Assembly (NCBI RefSeq): GCF_031457955.1
Contig: NZ_JAVDXN010000002.1
Span: forward strand, 507,202 to 571,201
Length of the DNA stretch: 64,000 nt
Source: Mixta sp031457955
GTDB lineage: Bacteria; Pseudomonadota; Gammaproteobacteria; Enterobacterales; Enterobacteriaceae
Direction of reading: 5' to 3'
The notes under the pieces were generated by a model that worked only from the letters and a program-made list of their open reading frames with translations, did no database searches and was not told the origin of the DNA. A program made the position numbers and the translations under genes. Of this stretch, positions 20,056 to 27,904 are shown one piece after another. Position 1 is the stretch's first letter. The number at the start of each line of letters is the position of its first letter.

Positions 20056-20805
20056 ATGTTATTACAGGATAAAGTCGCCGTTATTACCGGCGCGGCCTCG
20101 GTGCGCGGTTTGGGCTTCGCCACCGCCAGGCTTTTTGCCAGCCAGGGCGCCAAAGTCGTGATTATCGATCTTGATGCCGAAGCCAGCGCAGCGGCCGCGC
20201 GCCAGCTGGGCGACGGCCACCTCGGTCTGGCCGCGAACGTGGCCTGCGAACAGCAGGTAAACGCAGCGATTGAACAGGTCCTGGGCGCCTTTGGCCGTAT
20301 TGACGTGCTGGTTAATAACGCCGGGATCACGCAGCCGATTAAATTAATGGATATCAAGCGCGAGAACTACGATGCGGTGCTGGATGTGAGTTTGCGCGGC
20401 ACGCTGCTGATGTCGCAGGCGGTGATCCCGGCCATGCGCAGTCAGCACGCTGGCAGCATTATTTGTATCTCTTCCGTTTCCGCCCAGCGCGGCGGCGGCA
20501 TTTTCGGTGGACCGCACTACAGCGCCGCTAAGGCGGGCGTCCTTGGGCTGATGAAAGCGATGGCGCGTGAACTGGGGCCAGATAACATTCGCGTTAATGC
20601 GATTGCGCCCGGCCTGATCCAAACCGATATCACCGCTGGCAAGCTTTCCGATGAGATGCGTCAGTCTATTCTGGCCGGTATTCCGCTGAATCGTCTCGGT
20701 GAGGCGGCGGATATCGCGGGCGCAGCGCTGTTCCTCGCCAGCCCCCTTTCCGCTTACGCCACCGGCATCACGCTCGACGTGAATGGCGGCATGCTGATCC
20801 ATTAA
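20056..20805 (+). CDS. Short-chain dehydrogenase/reductase (SDR)
   Basis: 249 residues. NAD(P)-binding TGxxxxxGxG-type motif in VITGAASVRGLGFA, an acidic residue at the end of strand 2 (IDLDAE) suggesting NAD(H) preference, the NAG motif in LVNNAGIT, catalytic Ser (ISSVSAQRG) and YxxxK in HYSAAKAG. The AAGGAG at 20044-20049 fixes the start at 20056 and rules out the earlier in-frame ATG inside the transporter gene. In this operon it probably oxidises or reduces a hydroxyl or keto group of the imported sugar acid; the substrate is unknown. FabG is a relative but the context argues against fatty acid synthesis. Confidence 0.85.
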   Translation: MLLQDKVAVITGAASVRGLGFATARLFASQGAKVVIIDLDAEASAAAARQLGDGHLGLAANVACEQQVNAAIEQVLGAFGRIDVLVNNAGITQPIKLMDIKRENYDAVLDVSLRGTLLMSQAVIPAMRSQHAGSIICISSVSAQRGGGIFGGPHYSAAKAGVLGLMKAMARELGPDNIRVNAIAPGLIQTDITAGKLSDEMRQSILAGIPLNRLGEAADIAGAALFLASPLSAYATGITLDVNGGMLIH

Positions 20806-20826
20806 CTGACTTAAGGGGAAACCACT

Positions 20827-21669
20827 ATGTCACAGAGTGAACTACAGAAGGTTGCCGCAGCGGCGTGGCGTATTCGCCGCTACGCCCTGCGCATGGGCGA
20901 GGTGCAGGGCCAGGGCTACATTGGTCAGGCGCTGGGCATTGCAGATGTCCTTGCCACCGCATTTTGTCACACCATGAATATTCGTCCGCAGGAGCCTGAA
21001 TGGGAGCAGCGCGATCGCTTCCTGCTTTCGCATGGGCATTACGCCATCGCCTGTTACGCGGCGCTGATCGAGGCGGGCATTATTCCTGAAAGCGAGCTGG
21101 AAACCTATGGCTCGGATGATAGCCGCCTGCCGATGTCGGGCATGGCGAGCTATACGCCCGGCATGGAGATTTCCGGCGGCTCGCTGGGGCAAGGGTTAAG
21201 CATCGCCGTGGGCATGGCGCTGGGGCTGAAACAAAAGCAAAATCCCGCGCTGGTGATCAACTCCATGTCCGATGGCGAACTGGATGAAGGATCCACCTGG
21301 GAGGCCGCGCTGTCGGCGGCGCATTATCAGCTTTCCAACCTGATTAACCTGATCGATGTGAATCGCCAGCAGGCGGACGGCAACTCGCAAAAAATATTGG
21401 GTTTTGAGCCATTGCAGGATAAATGGGCGGCGTTCGGCTGGTATGTACAGCGCGTAGACGGGAACGATTTGCAGCAGGTTATTACCGCGTTTGATAACGC
21501 GAAAAATCATCCTGACGCCGTGCCGCGCGTGATCATTTGCGACACCCTGATGGGCAAAGGCGTTCCTTTTCTTGAGGCGCGCGACAAGAATCACTTTATT
21601 CGCGTTGATGCTGACGAATGGCAAAAAGCGCTGGCCGTGTTAGATACGCAACCACAAGGAGTCGCATAA
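20827..21669 (+). CDS. Transketolase-like enzyme, N-terminal (thiamine diphosphate-binding) subunit
   Basis: 280 residues, corresponding to the PP domain of transketolase as a separate chain. Visible: RRYALRMGEVQGQGYIGQALGIADVL, RDRFLLSHGHYAIACYAAL (catalytic-site histidines), SGGSLGQGLSIAVGMAL, and the ThDP/metal motif SMSDGELDEGSTWEAA...LINLIDVN (the family GDG reads SDG here). Split transketolases act as heterotetramers with the next gene product and transfer two-carbon ketol units. Strong AGGGGA ribosome site. The donor substrate is not known. Confidence 0.88.
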   Translation: MSQSELQKVAAAAWRIRRYALRMGEVQGQGYIGQALGIADVLATAFCHTMNIRPQEPEWEQRDRFLLSHGHYAIACYAALIEAGIIPESELETYGSDDSRLPMSGMASYTPGMEISGGSLGQGLSIAVGMALGLKQKQNPALVINSMSDGELDEGSTWEAALSAAHYQLSNLINLIDVNRQQADGNSQKILGFEPLQDKWAAFGWYVQRVDGNDLQQVITAFDNAKNHPDAVPRVIICDTLMGKGVPFLEARDKNHFIRVDADEWQKALAVLDTQPQGVA

Positions 21670-22667
21670 TGGCGCAACCGTCAACCAAACCCCGTTTGAC
21701 TACCTCTGCGATGATCGCCTCTATCGCCGATGAAGGCCAGCAAACCCGCGCCGCGCCGTTTGGTCATGCTCTGGTGGAGCTGGCGCGCCAGCGGCAGGAT
21801 ATTGTCGGCATGACGGCGGATCTGGCGAAATATACTGATTTACATATCTTCGCCCAGGCTTTTCCGGCGCGTTTTTTCCAGATGGGCATGGCCGAGCAGC
21901 TGCTGATGGGCGCGGCGGGCGGCATGGCGAAAGAGGGCTTCGTGCCGTTCGTCACCACTTACGCGGTTTTCGCCACGCGCCGCGCCTACGATTTTATTCA
22001 CCAGGTGATTGCTGAAGAGCAGCTTAACGTCAAAATCGCCGCCGCCCTGCCCGGCCTGACCACCGGCTATGGTCCCAGTCATCAGGCGACAGAGGATGTA
22101 GCGATTATGCGCGGCATTCCAGGCATGACGATCATCGATCCCTGCGACGCGCTGGATATTGAACAGGCGGTTCCGGCGATGGCGGCGCATAACGGGCCGG
22201 TCTATATGCGGCTGCTGCGCGGCAAGGTGCCGGTGGTGCTGGATAAATATGATTACCATTTTGAAATCGGCAGGGCCAGGCTGCTGGAAGAGGGACAGGA
22301 TGTGCTGCTGATCGCTTCCGGTATTATGACCATGCGCGCGCTGGCGGTAGCGGAACAACTGCGCAAAGAGAATATCAGCGTGGCGGTTCTGCACTCACCT
22401 ACCATCAAGCCGCTGGATGAAGTGACGATTCTGGCGCAGGCGGCGAAGCCAGGACGGCTGGTGATCACCGTTGAAAACCACAGTGCCGTCGGTGGCCTCA
22501 GCGAAGCGGTGGCGGCATTGCTACTGCACAAAGGCGTCCATCCGGCGTTTGATACCATTACCCTGCCCGATGCCTATCTTGACGCCGGCGCGTTGCCAAC
22601 GCTGCACGATCGCTACGGCATTTCGACGGCGGCAATGATCGCCAAAATCAAGGCGCGCCTGGGTTAA
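21669..22667 (+). CDS. Transketolase-like enzyme, C-terminal (pyrimidine-binding) subunit
   Basis: 332 residues; the partner of the preceding chain. It contains the pyrimidine-binding domain with the activating glutamate in FFQMGMAEQLLMGAAGG, and the transketolase C-terminal domain. ATG 21669 overlaps the TAA of the N subunit by one base (TAATG), indicating translational coupling and a 1:1 complex. An in-frame ATG at 21618 within the upstream gene is rejected. Last gene of the operon; a strong terminator follows. Confidence 0.88.
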   Translation: MAQPSTKPRLTTSAMIASIADEGQQTRAAPFGHALVELARQRQDIVGMTADLAKYTDLHIFAQAFPARFFQMGMAEQLLMGAAGGMAKEGFVPFVTTYAVFATRRAYDFIHQVIAEEQLNVKIAAALPGLTTGYGPSHQATEDVAIMRGIPGMTIIDPCDALDIEQAVPAMAAHNGPVYMRLLRGKVPVVLDKYDYHFEIGRARLLEEGQDVLLIASGIMTMRALAVAEQLRKENISVAVLHSPTIKPLDEVTILAQAAKPGRLVITVENHSAVGGLSEAVAALLLHKGVHPAFDTITLPDAYLDAGALPTLHDRYGISTAAMIAKIKARLG

Positions 22668-22672
22668 ACCGA

Positions 22673-22700
22673 TGCCGTCGGGCCTCCCGACGGCATTTTC
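22673..22700 (+). terminator. Rho-independent terminator of the transketolase operon
   Basis: A 10-bp perfect stem (TGCCGTCGGG / CCCGACGGCA) with a 3-base loop is followed by TTTT, six bases after the stop of the transketolase C subunit. Confidence 0.88.
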
Positions 22701-22715
22701 TCACTGCCTGCTGCA

Positions 22716-23396
22716 TCAAAACTTATATTGCAGACCGATACGCAACCGCGTCTGGCGCTCATCGGTGGTTTTCCGCACGCTGATATCGCCCACTTCAACA
22801 TAAGGCGCCCAGCTTTTAGTAAACTTCCATAACGCCTTCACGTTCTGTTCATAGTCCCATTTTTTATTATTAAAGCGGATCTGATCGCTATGCTTGTAAA
22901 TATAGTTATATTCCACTTTCCAGTCGGTGAAATCATAACCCAGCCATATTTCTCCGCGATTGGTTTTCATATCTTCTTTGTCAGATTCGCTCTCACGCGT
23001 GTATTCATAACGGTAGCGACCATTAATATAGATGCCGTTGGCGAACTCATAGCCGGTCATGAAAAAGGGCTTATAAATACTGTTCTCTTCTGACGATTCC
23101 AGCGTAAAGCCCGGCTGCACAAACCACGCCTTAATCGGGCGATACTGATAGTTCAGCGTGCTTTCCGTGCCGTTGCTCACCAGATCGTGAAACGGCTTAT
23201 TTTTATCGTCACCGCCAGATTTCCACTTCGCTTCAAGGGTAAAGCCAATGCCATTATCAAAGCGATGCGATACGGAAACGCGATCTTTATGCACTTTACT
23301 GTCATCCAGCCACTCATGCCTGACATCAAGCGTGACCGCCGCAGCCTGGGTAGCAGCCAGCAACAGGCCGCAGCACATTAACGTCTGTTTATTCAT
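22716..23396 (-). CDS. KdgM-family oligogalacturonate-specific outer membrane porin
   Basis: 226 residues with a cleavable signal peptide (MNKQTLMCCGLLLAATQAAA), then alternating amphipathic strands rich in Tyr/Trp/Arg/Lys, and a C-terminal Phe typical of outer membrane beta-barrels. The basic and aromatic strand pattern (NYQYRPIKAWFVQPGF, GRYRYEYTRESES) is that of KdgM/KdgN, narrow 12-strand channels for acidic oligogalacturonides. It is the last gene of togT-pelX-kdgM, so the porin, periplasmic lyase and inner-membrane transporter form one uptake route. Confidence 0.88.
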   Translation of the reverse strand: MNKQTLMCCGLLLAATQAAAVTLDVRHEWLDDSKVHKDRVSVSHRFDNGIGFTLEAKWKSGGDDKNKPFHDLVSNGTESTLNYQYRPIKAWFVQPGFTLESSEENSIYKPFFMTGYEFANGIYINGRYRYEYTRESESDKEDMKTNRGEIWLGYDFTDWKVEYNYIYKHSDQIRFNNKKWDYEQNVKALWKFTKSWAPYVEVGDISVRKTTDERQTRLRIGLQYKF

Positions 23397-23455
23397 TATG
23401 TAATCCCGTCAGTATTGATACAGAGGTTTTTTATAATTTTATTAATGGCGAAATT

Positions 23456-25507
23456 TTATTTTTCGCTTAATAAAAAAGCGTTATTTTTATCGATATTACC
23501 TGTTACTACATCACTGTATTCCACCGCTTTATTTCGCAGCGACAGATTACCGTTAAAGGCGCCCTGTTTTTCAGGTGGCGTATAAGGCCCGGCGCGGAAA
23601 ATAAAATTAAAGCGATGGTTATCCACGGCGATATTATTTTTCACCTGCAGCTGGCCCGGATTAAAATTATCGGTGAATCCATCCATGCCATTTTCTATTG
23701 CGACGCTATCCGTTATACGATGCGCGACCGGGATCCCCTCGCCGCCGAGCTTGAAGCCGTTGTTGGTATTGCGCAACGCAACGCTCCGCTCAATGGTGAC
23801 GACGCCGTTGGGACCATCTTCAATTTTGTTGAACAGATCGAATCCGTCATCGGCATTGTCATGGGCGAAGCAGGCCACCAGCCGGTTGCCCTCGCCCACA
23901 CGCATCTTCACCGCAAAACCATCAGCATTGATGCGGCCAGGATCCTGATTTCCCCAGGATTCCGCGTGTGCGATCAGGTTATGGCTGGCCCACAGCGCCC
24001 GCCCCACGCCCGCCGGAGAAGCCACCCAAATTCCGGTATCATCCGCATGATGGGCAACCACATGGCGAATCTGATTATGGCTGCCAGCGATATTAAAGCT
24101 TTTGCCGGTTACCTCGATATGCTCAATATCCCAATAGCTGGCAGAAAGATCTAAGCCATGAAAAATGACTTTGCCCGTTAGCGGCCTGAGCTTTTTCAGC
24201 CGATCGACGCTGCCGCTGCTGGCGGCAGTCAGCGTGGTTAAAGCGTAGTCGCCCGGCGCCAGCCACAGCGTACCGCCCGGTGCCAGCAGCGCCGCCGCCG
24301 AGGCCACATCCAGCGGATGCTGCTGGCTGCCGTCATTCTGCGCTTTGCCTTGCGGCGCCGCGTAAAGCTGCTGCGCATCGGCGACGGCGCGCCGGGTAAC
24401 CGTCAGGCTATCTTCCCGCACCGCGCCCTTGCCGGTTTCCAGCCGGTAATCGATACGGGTGGCGTCTGCGCTCAGCGCCAGCGGCAGGCTCACCATCTTC
24501 CCTGCGGTTACCGGCTGGTTCTGCAGCTGCACAACGCCGTTACTACTGATGGTTAAGCGCCCGTCAGCGCTGCTACGCAGCTGGAACAGATAATCGGACG
24601 TGGCGCTAACCGCCGCCGAGTTAATCTCAACCTGCGTTGGGCGCGGCTGGCTGACAAACGGTTGATGCGGGGTAACCTGATGTTCGCTGAGCGTCAGGCT
24701 GGCGTGATGCACGGTAACGCGGGCGTTGCGGGAAGCGAAAAAGCCCACGTAATAACCTTCCGGCTCCAGCACCGTGACCCGCTCCGCATCGCCCGTTTGT
24801 TGGCTATGCCATTGATCGCTGTTTGGCAAGGCCCATGCGGCGTTAAAGCCGCTGTCGGTGCGCGCCAGACGCAGACGAAAACGCGGCGTTTTTGTAAGGT
24901 CAATATCCGGCTGATAAGGCTGACGCGCGATCTCCACGCCGCTGTTGCCCCACGGCTGGATCACGCCGTTACGGGAGATCAGCGTCGCGTCTACCTGTTG
25001 ATGCGAACGTTTTTTTGCCGCGACGATGGCGTTCATCACCATGTTGGCGGCGGCAGGAAACTCTTCATAACCCGGCTGCAGCGGATCGCGGCGCGGTTTG
25101 CCGAGCGTATCGCGCACCAGCAGCCCTGCGCCCTCCTGACCCGCAGGCAGCGCGCCGTTTTCCGGCCCAAATTGATCGATGGTAATCTCCGCTTCCAGCT
25201 GCATATTGGCGTTAGCTGGCAGGCGAGTGTAATAGAAGGTCAATCCATCGTGGCTGTTGCCGATTTTACCGCCCCGGCTTTCCAGCGTAACGGGGAGCCG
25301 CAGCCGGTCGCCCTGTGTGCCTGCGCGGCTGCCATCCACAAACGTGACCTGATTAAGGCCCACTTTTTCCGGTAACACGTTAGTAGCGAAATTGATATCG
25401 GTTGACTGACCAAAGGTCATTGCGTGCCATTCCAGCTCAGCGACCTGCGGTAACGCCGCCGCCGCGCCATTGCTGGCGATAACTAACCATAACAAAGCCT
25501 TGTGCAT
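23456..25507 (-). CDS. pelX: PelX-like exopolygalacturonate lyase (polysaccharide lyase family 9)
   Basis: 683 residues. The ATG at 25507 follows AAGGAA at good spacing and begins a Sec signal peptide (MHKALLWLVIASNGAAA); an ATG 24 bases earlier is less likely. The C-terminal half is a parallel beta-helix with the family 9 sequence set GRINADGFAVKM, NRLVACFAHDNADDGFDLF, GVVTIERSVALRNTNNGFKLGGEG and ENGMDGFTDN. The long N-terminal half resembles the extra domain of Dickeya PelX. PelX-type enzymes release unsaturated digalacturonate from polygalacturonate ends, usually in the periplasm. Neighbouring kdgM and togT genes agree with this role. Confidence 0.88.
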   Translation of the reverse strand: MHKALLWLVIASNGAAAALPQVAELEWHAMTFGQSTDINFATNVLPEKVGLNQVTFVDGSRAGTQGDRLRLPVTLESRGGKIGNSHDGLTFYYTRLPANANMQLEAEITIDQFGPENGALPAGQEGAGLLVRDTLGKPRRDPLQPGYEEFPAAANMVMNAIVAAKKRSHQQVDATLISRNGVIQPWGNSGVEIARQPYQPDIDLTKTPRFRLRLARTDSGFNAAWALPNSDQWHSQQTGDAERVTVLEPEGYYVGFFASRNARVTVHHASLTLSEHQVTPHQPFVSQPRPTQVEINSAAVSATSDYLFQLRSSADGRLTISSNGVVQLQNQPVTAGKMVSLPLALSADATRIDYRLETGKGAVREDSLTVTRRAVADAQQLYAAPQGKAQNDGSQQHPLDVASAAALLAPGGTLWLAPGDYALTTLTAASSGSVDRLKKLRPLTGKVIFHGLDLSASYWDIEHIEVTGKSFNIAGSHNQIRHVVAHHADDTGIWVASPAGVGRALWASHNLIAHAESWGNQDPGRINADGFAVKMRVGEGNRLVACFAHDNADDGFDLFNKIEDGPNGVVTIERSVALRNTNNGFKLGGEGIPVAHRITDSVAIENGMDGFTDNFNPGQLQVKNNIAVDNHRFNFIFRAGPYTPPEKQGAFNGNLSLRNKAVEYSDVVTGNIDKNNAFLLSEK

Positions 25508-25579
25508 AATCTTTCCTTCAGGCGTAGGCATCCTGGCCCACCCAATGGGTGGGCCTTTTAACGGTTTAATGCGTGGGTT

Positions 25580-27157
25580 TTACGCCTGAGGCGCCTGCTT
25601 CGGCTCTGCAGCGTTATCAGTGACCAGCGGAGCCAGCTTCATTTTCTGGCAGATGGCGCTGTTACCCCAGCACTGCTCATAGGGATAGCCCACCAGCGCT
25701 TCGATAACTTCCCGCACTTCCGGTTTGATATCGCTCTGCGCGCCGCCCGCTTTAATGCGCGCCACCTCTTCCAGCACCACCAGATGCGTTTTGCGGTTAA
25801 GCAGCATTTGTCGGCTGAAAATAATGGCGATCAGCGCCAGGGCAATGACGCCGCCAAAGAAGACCCAGGAGATGGCGTGCATCGCCGTTTCCGGCTGGGT
25901 ATGAGATTTAGACTGGAAGCCGTAATAGCTGAGGATCGCGCCCATCACAAACACAATAATCGAACGCATGATTTTACCGGAGAACGTCATCGCTCCGGCG
26001 TAGATGCCTTCGCGGCGACGGCCGGTAAACACCTCATCCACATCTGCCAGGAAGGTGTAAACCGTCCACGGAATGTAATAGACGCCGCCGGTGCCGAGGC
26101 CGAAAATCACCGTGATCGCGACAATCGCGATGGTCGCGGTCTGCGGCGGCAGGTGGAAGAAGTGCAGCAGGGAATAACAGCAGACGGCGAAGATCACGAT
26201 GCTCAGCGCCCAGATATAGGGTTTGCTGAAGCCGCGTTTCACGCACAGCGCAATAAAGATAGCGGTGGAACAGAGCTGCAAAATCGCGTTCAGGCTATTC
26301 AGCCCAGCGAGAATCGCCGGATCGTACAGCAGCACAAACACCACGTAGTAGGTAAAGACCGACGCAAACAGCCATTCGGCGCCAAAACCAAACAGATACA
26401 TGCCCAGATGTTTACGAAAAACGCGCAGATAAAAGGTGGATTGCATATCGCGCGCCAGCGCAGCCAGGGTCTTCCACAGTGATTGCTTCTGACGCAACGC
26501 TTCTTTACCGCTATCTTCCCGCTCCCAGCTAAACCAATAGAGCAGGCCCACGGCAACAAACAGAATCACGCCATAGGTGATGCCGGTATAGAGGAACGGC
26601 TGAGCCGACTCTTTGCCATACAGCAGAATAAACTGGCCCGGAATCAGGGCGGCGAGGAAATTCGCGATCTTACCAAATATCGCTTTATAGCCGGTAAGCT
26701 TGGAGCGCAGGGTAAAATCATCCGTCATTTCGGTCGCCAGCGTCTCGTAAGGCACCATGACCGAGGTATAGATGAGTTCAAAAATAACGTAGGTGGTCAA
26801 ATAATACCAAAACCCGAAGCCTTCTACCCACAGCAGCGGATAGAACACCATCAGCGGCGCGCCGATCAGCAAGAAAAAGCGCCGACGACCAAAGCGTTTA
26901 CCCAGCCAGGTTTTACCAAAATTATCCGTCAGATAGCCCATGATTGGGTTACTGATGGCGTCAATAATACTGGCGGCTGAAAAGATAAACGACGCCTCCA
27001 GCAACGATAGCCCGCAGAAGGTGGTGTAGAAGTAAAGCAGCCATGCGCCCGCAATGGCCAGCGCCCCGCTGCCGAGCAGATTCCCGCCACCATAAGCCAG
27101 CTGATGGCCCAGCGTGATTTTCCTGTTATGTCCCAGAGGTATTGATTTTCTTATCAT
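25580..27157 (-). CDS. togT: TogT-like oligogalacturonide transporter (GPH family)
   Basis: 525 residues with about 12 membrane segments. The sequence is of the glycoside-pentoside-hexuronide cation symporter family: YGGGNLLGSGALAIAGAWLLYFYTT, then SNPIMGYLTDNFGKTWLGKRFGRRRFFLLIGAPLM. The cytoplasmic tail is long and Cys-containing (YEQCWGNSAICQKM). Overall it matches Dickeya TogT, which imports oligogalacturonides of low polymerisation. AAAGG lies about 10 bases before ATG. First gene of the minus-strand pectin operon; a KdgR-like operator overlaps its leader. Confidence 0.87.
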   Translation of the reverse strand: MIRKSIPLGHNRKITLGHQLAYGGGNLLGSGALAIAGAWLLYFYTTFCGLSLLEASFIFSAASIIDAISNPIMGYLTDNFGKTWLGKRFGRRRFFLLIGAPLMVFYPLLWVEGFGFWYYLTTYVIFELIYTSVMVPYETLATEMTDDFTLRSKLTGYKAIFGKIANFLAALIPGQFILLYGKESAQPFLYTGITYGVILFVAVGLLYWFSWEREDSGKEALRQKQSLWKTLAALARDMQSTFYLRVFRKHLGMYLFGFGAEWLFASVFTYYVVFVLLYDPAILAGLNSLNAILQLCSTAIFIALCVKRGFSKPYIWALSIVIFAVCCYSLLHFFHLPPQTATIAIVAITVIFGLGTGGVYYIPWTVYTFLADVDEVFTGRRREGIYAGAMTFSGKIMRSIIVFVMGAILSYYGFQSKSHTQPETAMHAISWVFFGGVIALALIAIIFSRQMLLNRKTHLVVLEEVARIKAGGAQSDIKPEVREVIEALVGYPYEQCWGNSAICQKMKLAPLVTDNAAEPKQAPQA

Positions 27158-27177
27158 GATGTGTCGGCCTTTATATT

Positions 27178-27196
27178 ATTGAACCGCTGTTTCATT
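27178..27196 (-). promoter_or_regulatory. Candidate KdgR operator upstream of togT
   Basis: Minus strand AATGAAACAGCGGTTCAAT matches 16 of 19 positions of the KdgR box AATRAAAYRYYRTTTYATT. It lies 20-40 bases before the togT start, where binding would block transcription until pectin breakdown products (KDG) release the repressor. Site identity rests on the consensus from memory plus gene context. Confidence 0.6.
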
Positions 27197-27529
27197 TTAA
27201 ATGAAGTGCTTTTTTATATATGTACAGGCCGCGCAATAATGTGACTAACACCGCATTAAAATCACATGCAGGCAGAACACTTAAGCATCAGAAAGGTATC
27301 CGGCAGATTGATAAAAAGCGGATTACATAATTTATATTTTTTAATCAGTGAGTTATGCAAGAGAGACTACCGAACAACGGCAGCGAACGGACAGATTAAG
27401 CGCGGTAATAGTAAGAAAATATTTCTGGTTTAGCGAGATCGGTCACACGGTGAAAAAACGTTCACTTTTTCTCTTGAATTTTTTAGTGCGATTACATTCA
27501 ACTCAGATAACAGAAATGAGTAAGAGGCT

Positions 27530-27565
27530 AACGCGTACGGCGCGCTCGCCGTTTGCGCGTTTTTT
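27530..27565 (+). terminator. Strong rho-independent terminator with no gene in front of it
   Basis: AACGCG-T-ACGGCG, loop CGCT, CGCCGT-TTG-CGCGTT: two 6-bp stem blocks with a small internal loop, then a T run. Orientation is plus; the minus strand has no T tract after the stem. The nearest plus-strand gene upstream ends 4.9 kb away, so an unannotated short transcript (small RNA) may end here. Confidence 0.6.
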
Positions 27566-27811
27566 AGCAACGGGCGTAGACGTTTTTTCGCGAAAAAAAA
27601 GGGAAATTTTACGCGCTGAACAAGAACCAGGCGCTCGATCAAATTATAACGTTTTTTTTTCAAAGGATTGACATCCCCTGTCCGCCTTATGAAACGTGGA
27701 CTTAGGAAATTAGCCAGCCTGCGATCACGAGTTTTACGTGAAAATCAAGGCTTGTTAAGACGCTATTAATTACTAGAATACTCACCATCTTGTTGTTCAT
27801 TTACTCTTCAC

Positions 27812-27827
27812 CCCCTATATATAGTGT
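27812..27827 (+). promoter_or_regulatory. NrdR box upstream of nrdA
   Basis: CCCCTATATATAGTGT matches the core and right half of the NrdR consensus ACACTATATATAGTGT. NrdR represses ribonucleotide reductase operons when dATP is high. NrdR usually binds paired boxes; the second copy is not clear to me. Confidence 0.6.
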
Positions 27828-27867
27828 TTATCCACAGAGTTACTCACAAAGAGCAAGCTGTGCATAA
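27828..27867. promoter_or_regulatory. Two DnaA boxes in the nrdA control region
   Basis: TTATCCACA (27828-27836, plus) and TGTGCATAA (27859-27867, that is TTATGCACA on the minus strand) face each other 22 bases apart, 38 bases before the nrdA ATG. A pair of DnaA boxes in this position links nrdAB transcription to replication initiation in E. coli; the arrangement appears conserved. Confidence 0.8.
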
Positions 27868-27904
27868 ACGGGGGATATTTTTTCACGGACAGGTATAACG
27901 CGAC

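Larger units (their letters stand above)
27158..27904. other. 747-base intergenic region between togT and nrdA
   Basis: AT-rich and without a believable gene. From left to right it holds the togT control signals (KdgR-like box, a possible CRP half-perfect site TGTGA-N6-CCGCA at 27240-27255), a stretch ending in a strong plus-strand terminator at 27530-27565, and the nrdA control region with NrdR and DnaA boxes. The plus-strand open frame from 27348 runs through the hairpin and a poly-A/T stretch and is not credible. Confidence 0.6.

Noticed and set aside
27348..27671. 107-codon open frame before nrdA
   Set aside because: It runs through a terminator hairpin and A/T tracts and has no ribosome site.
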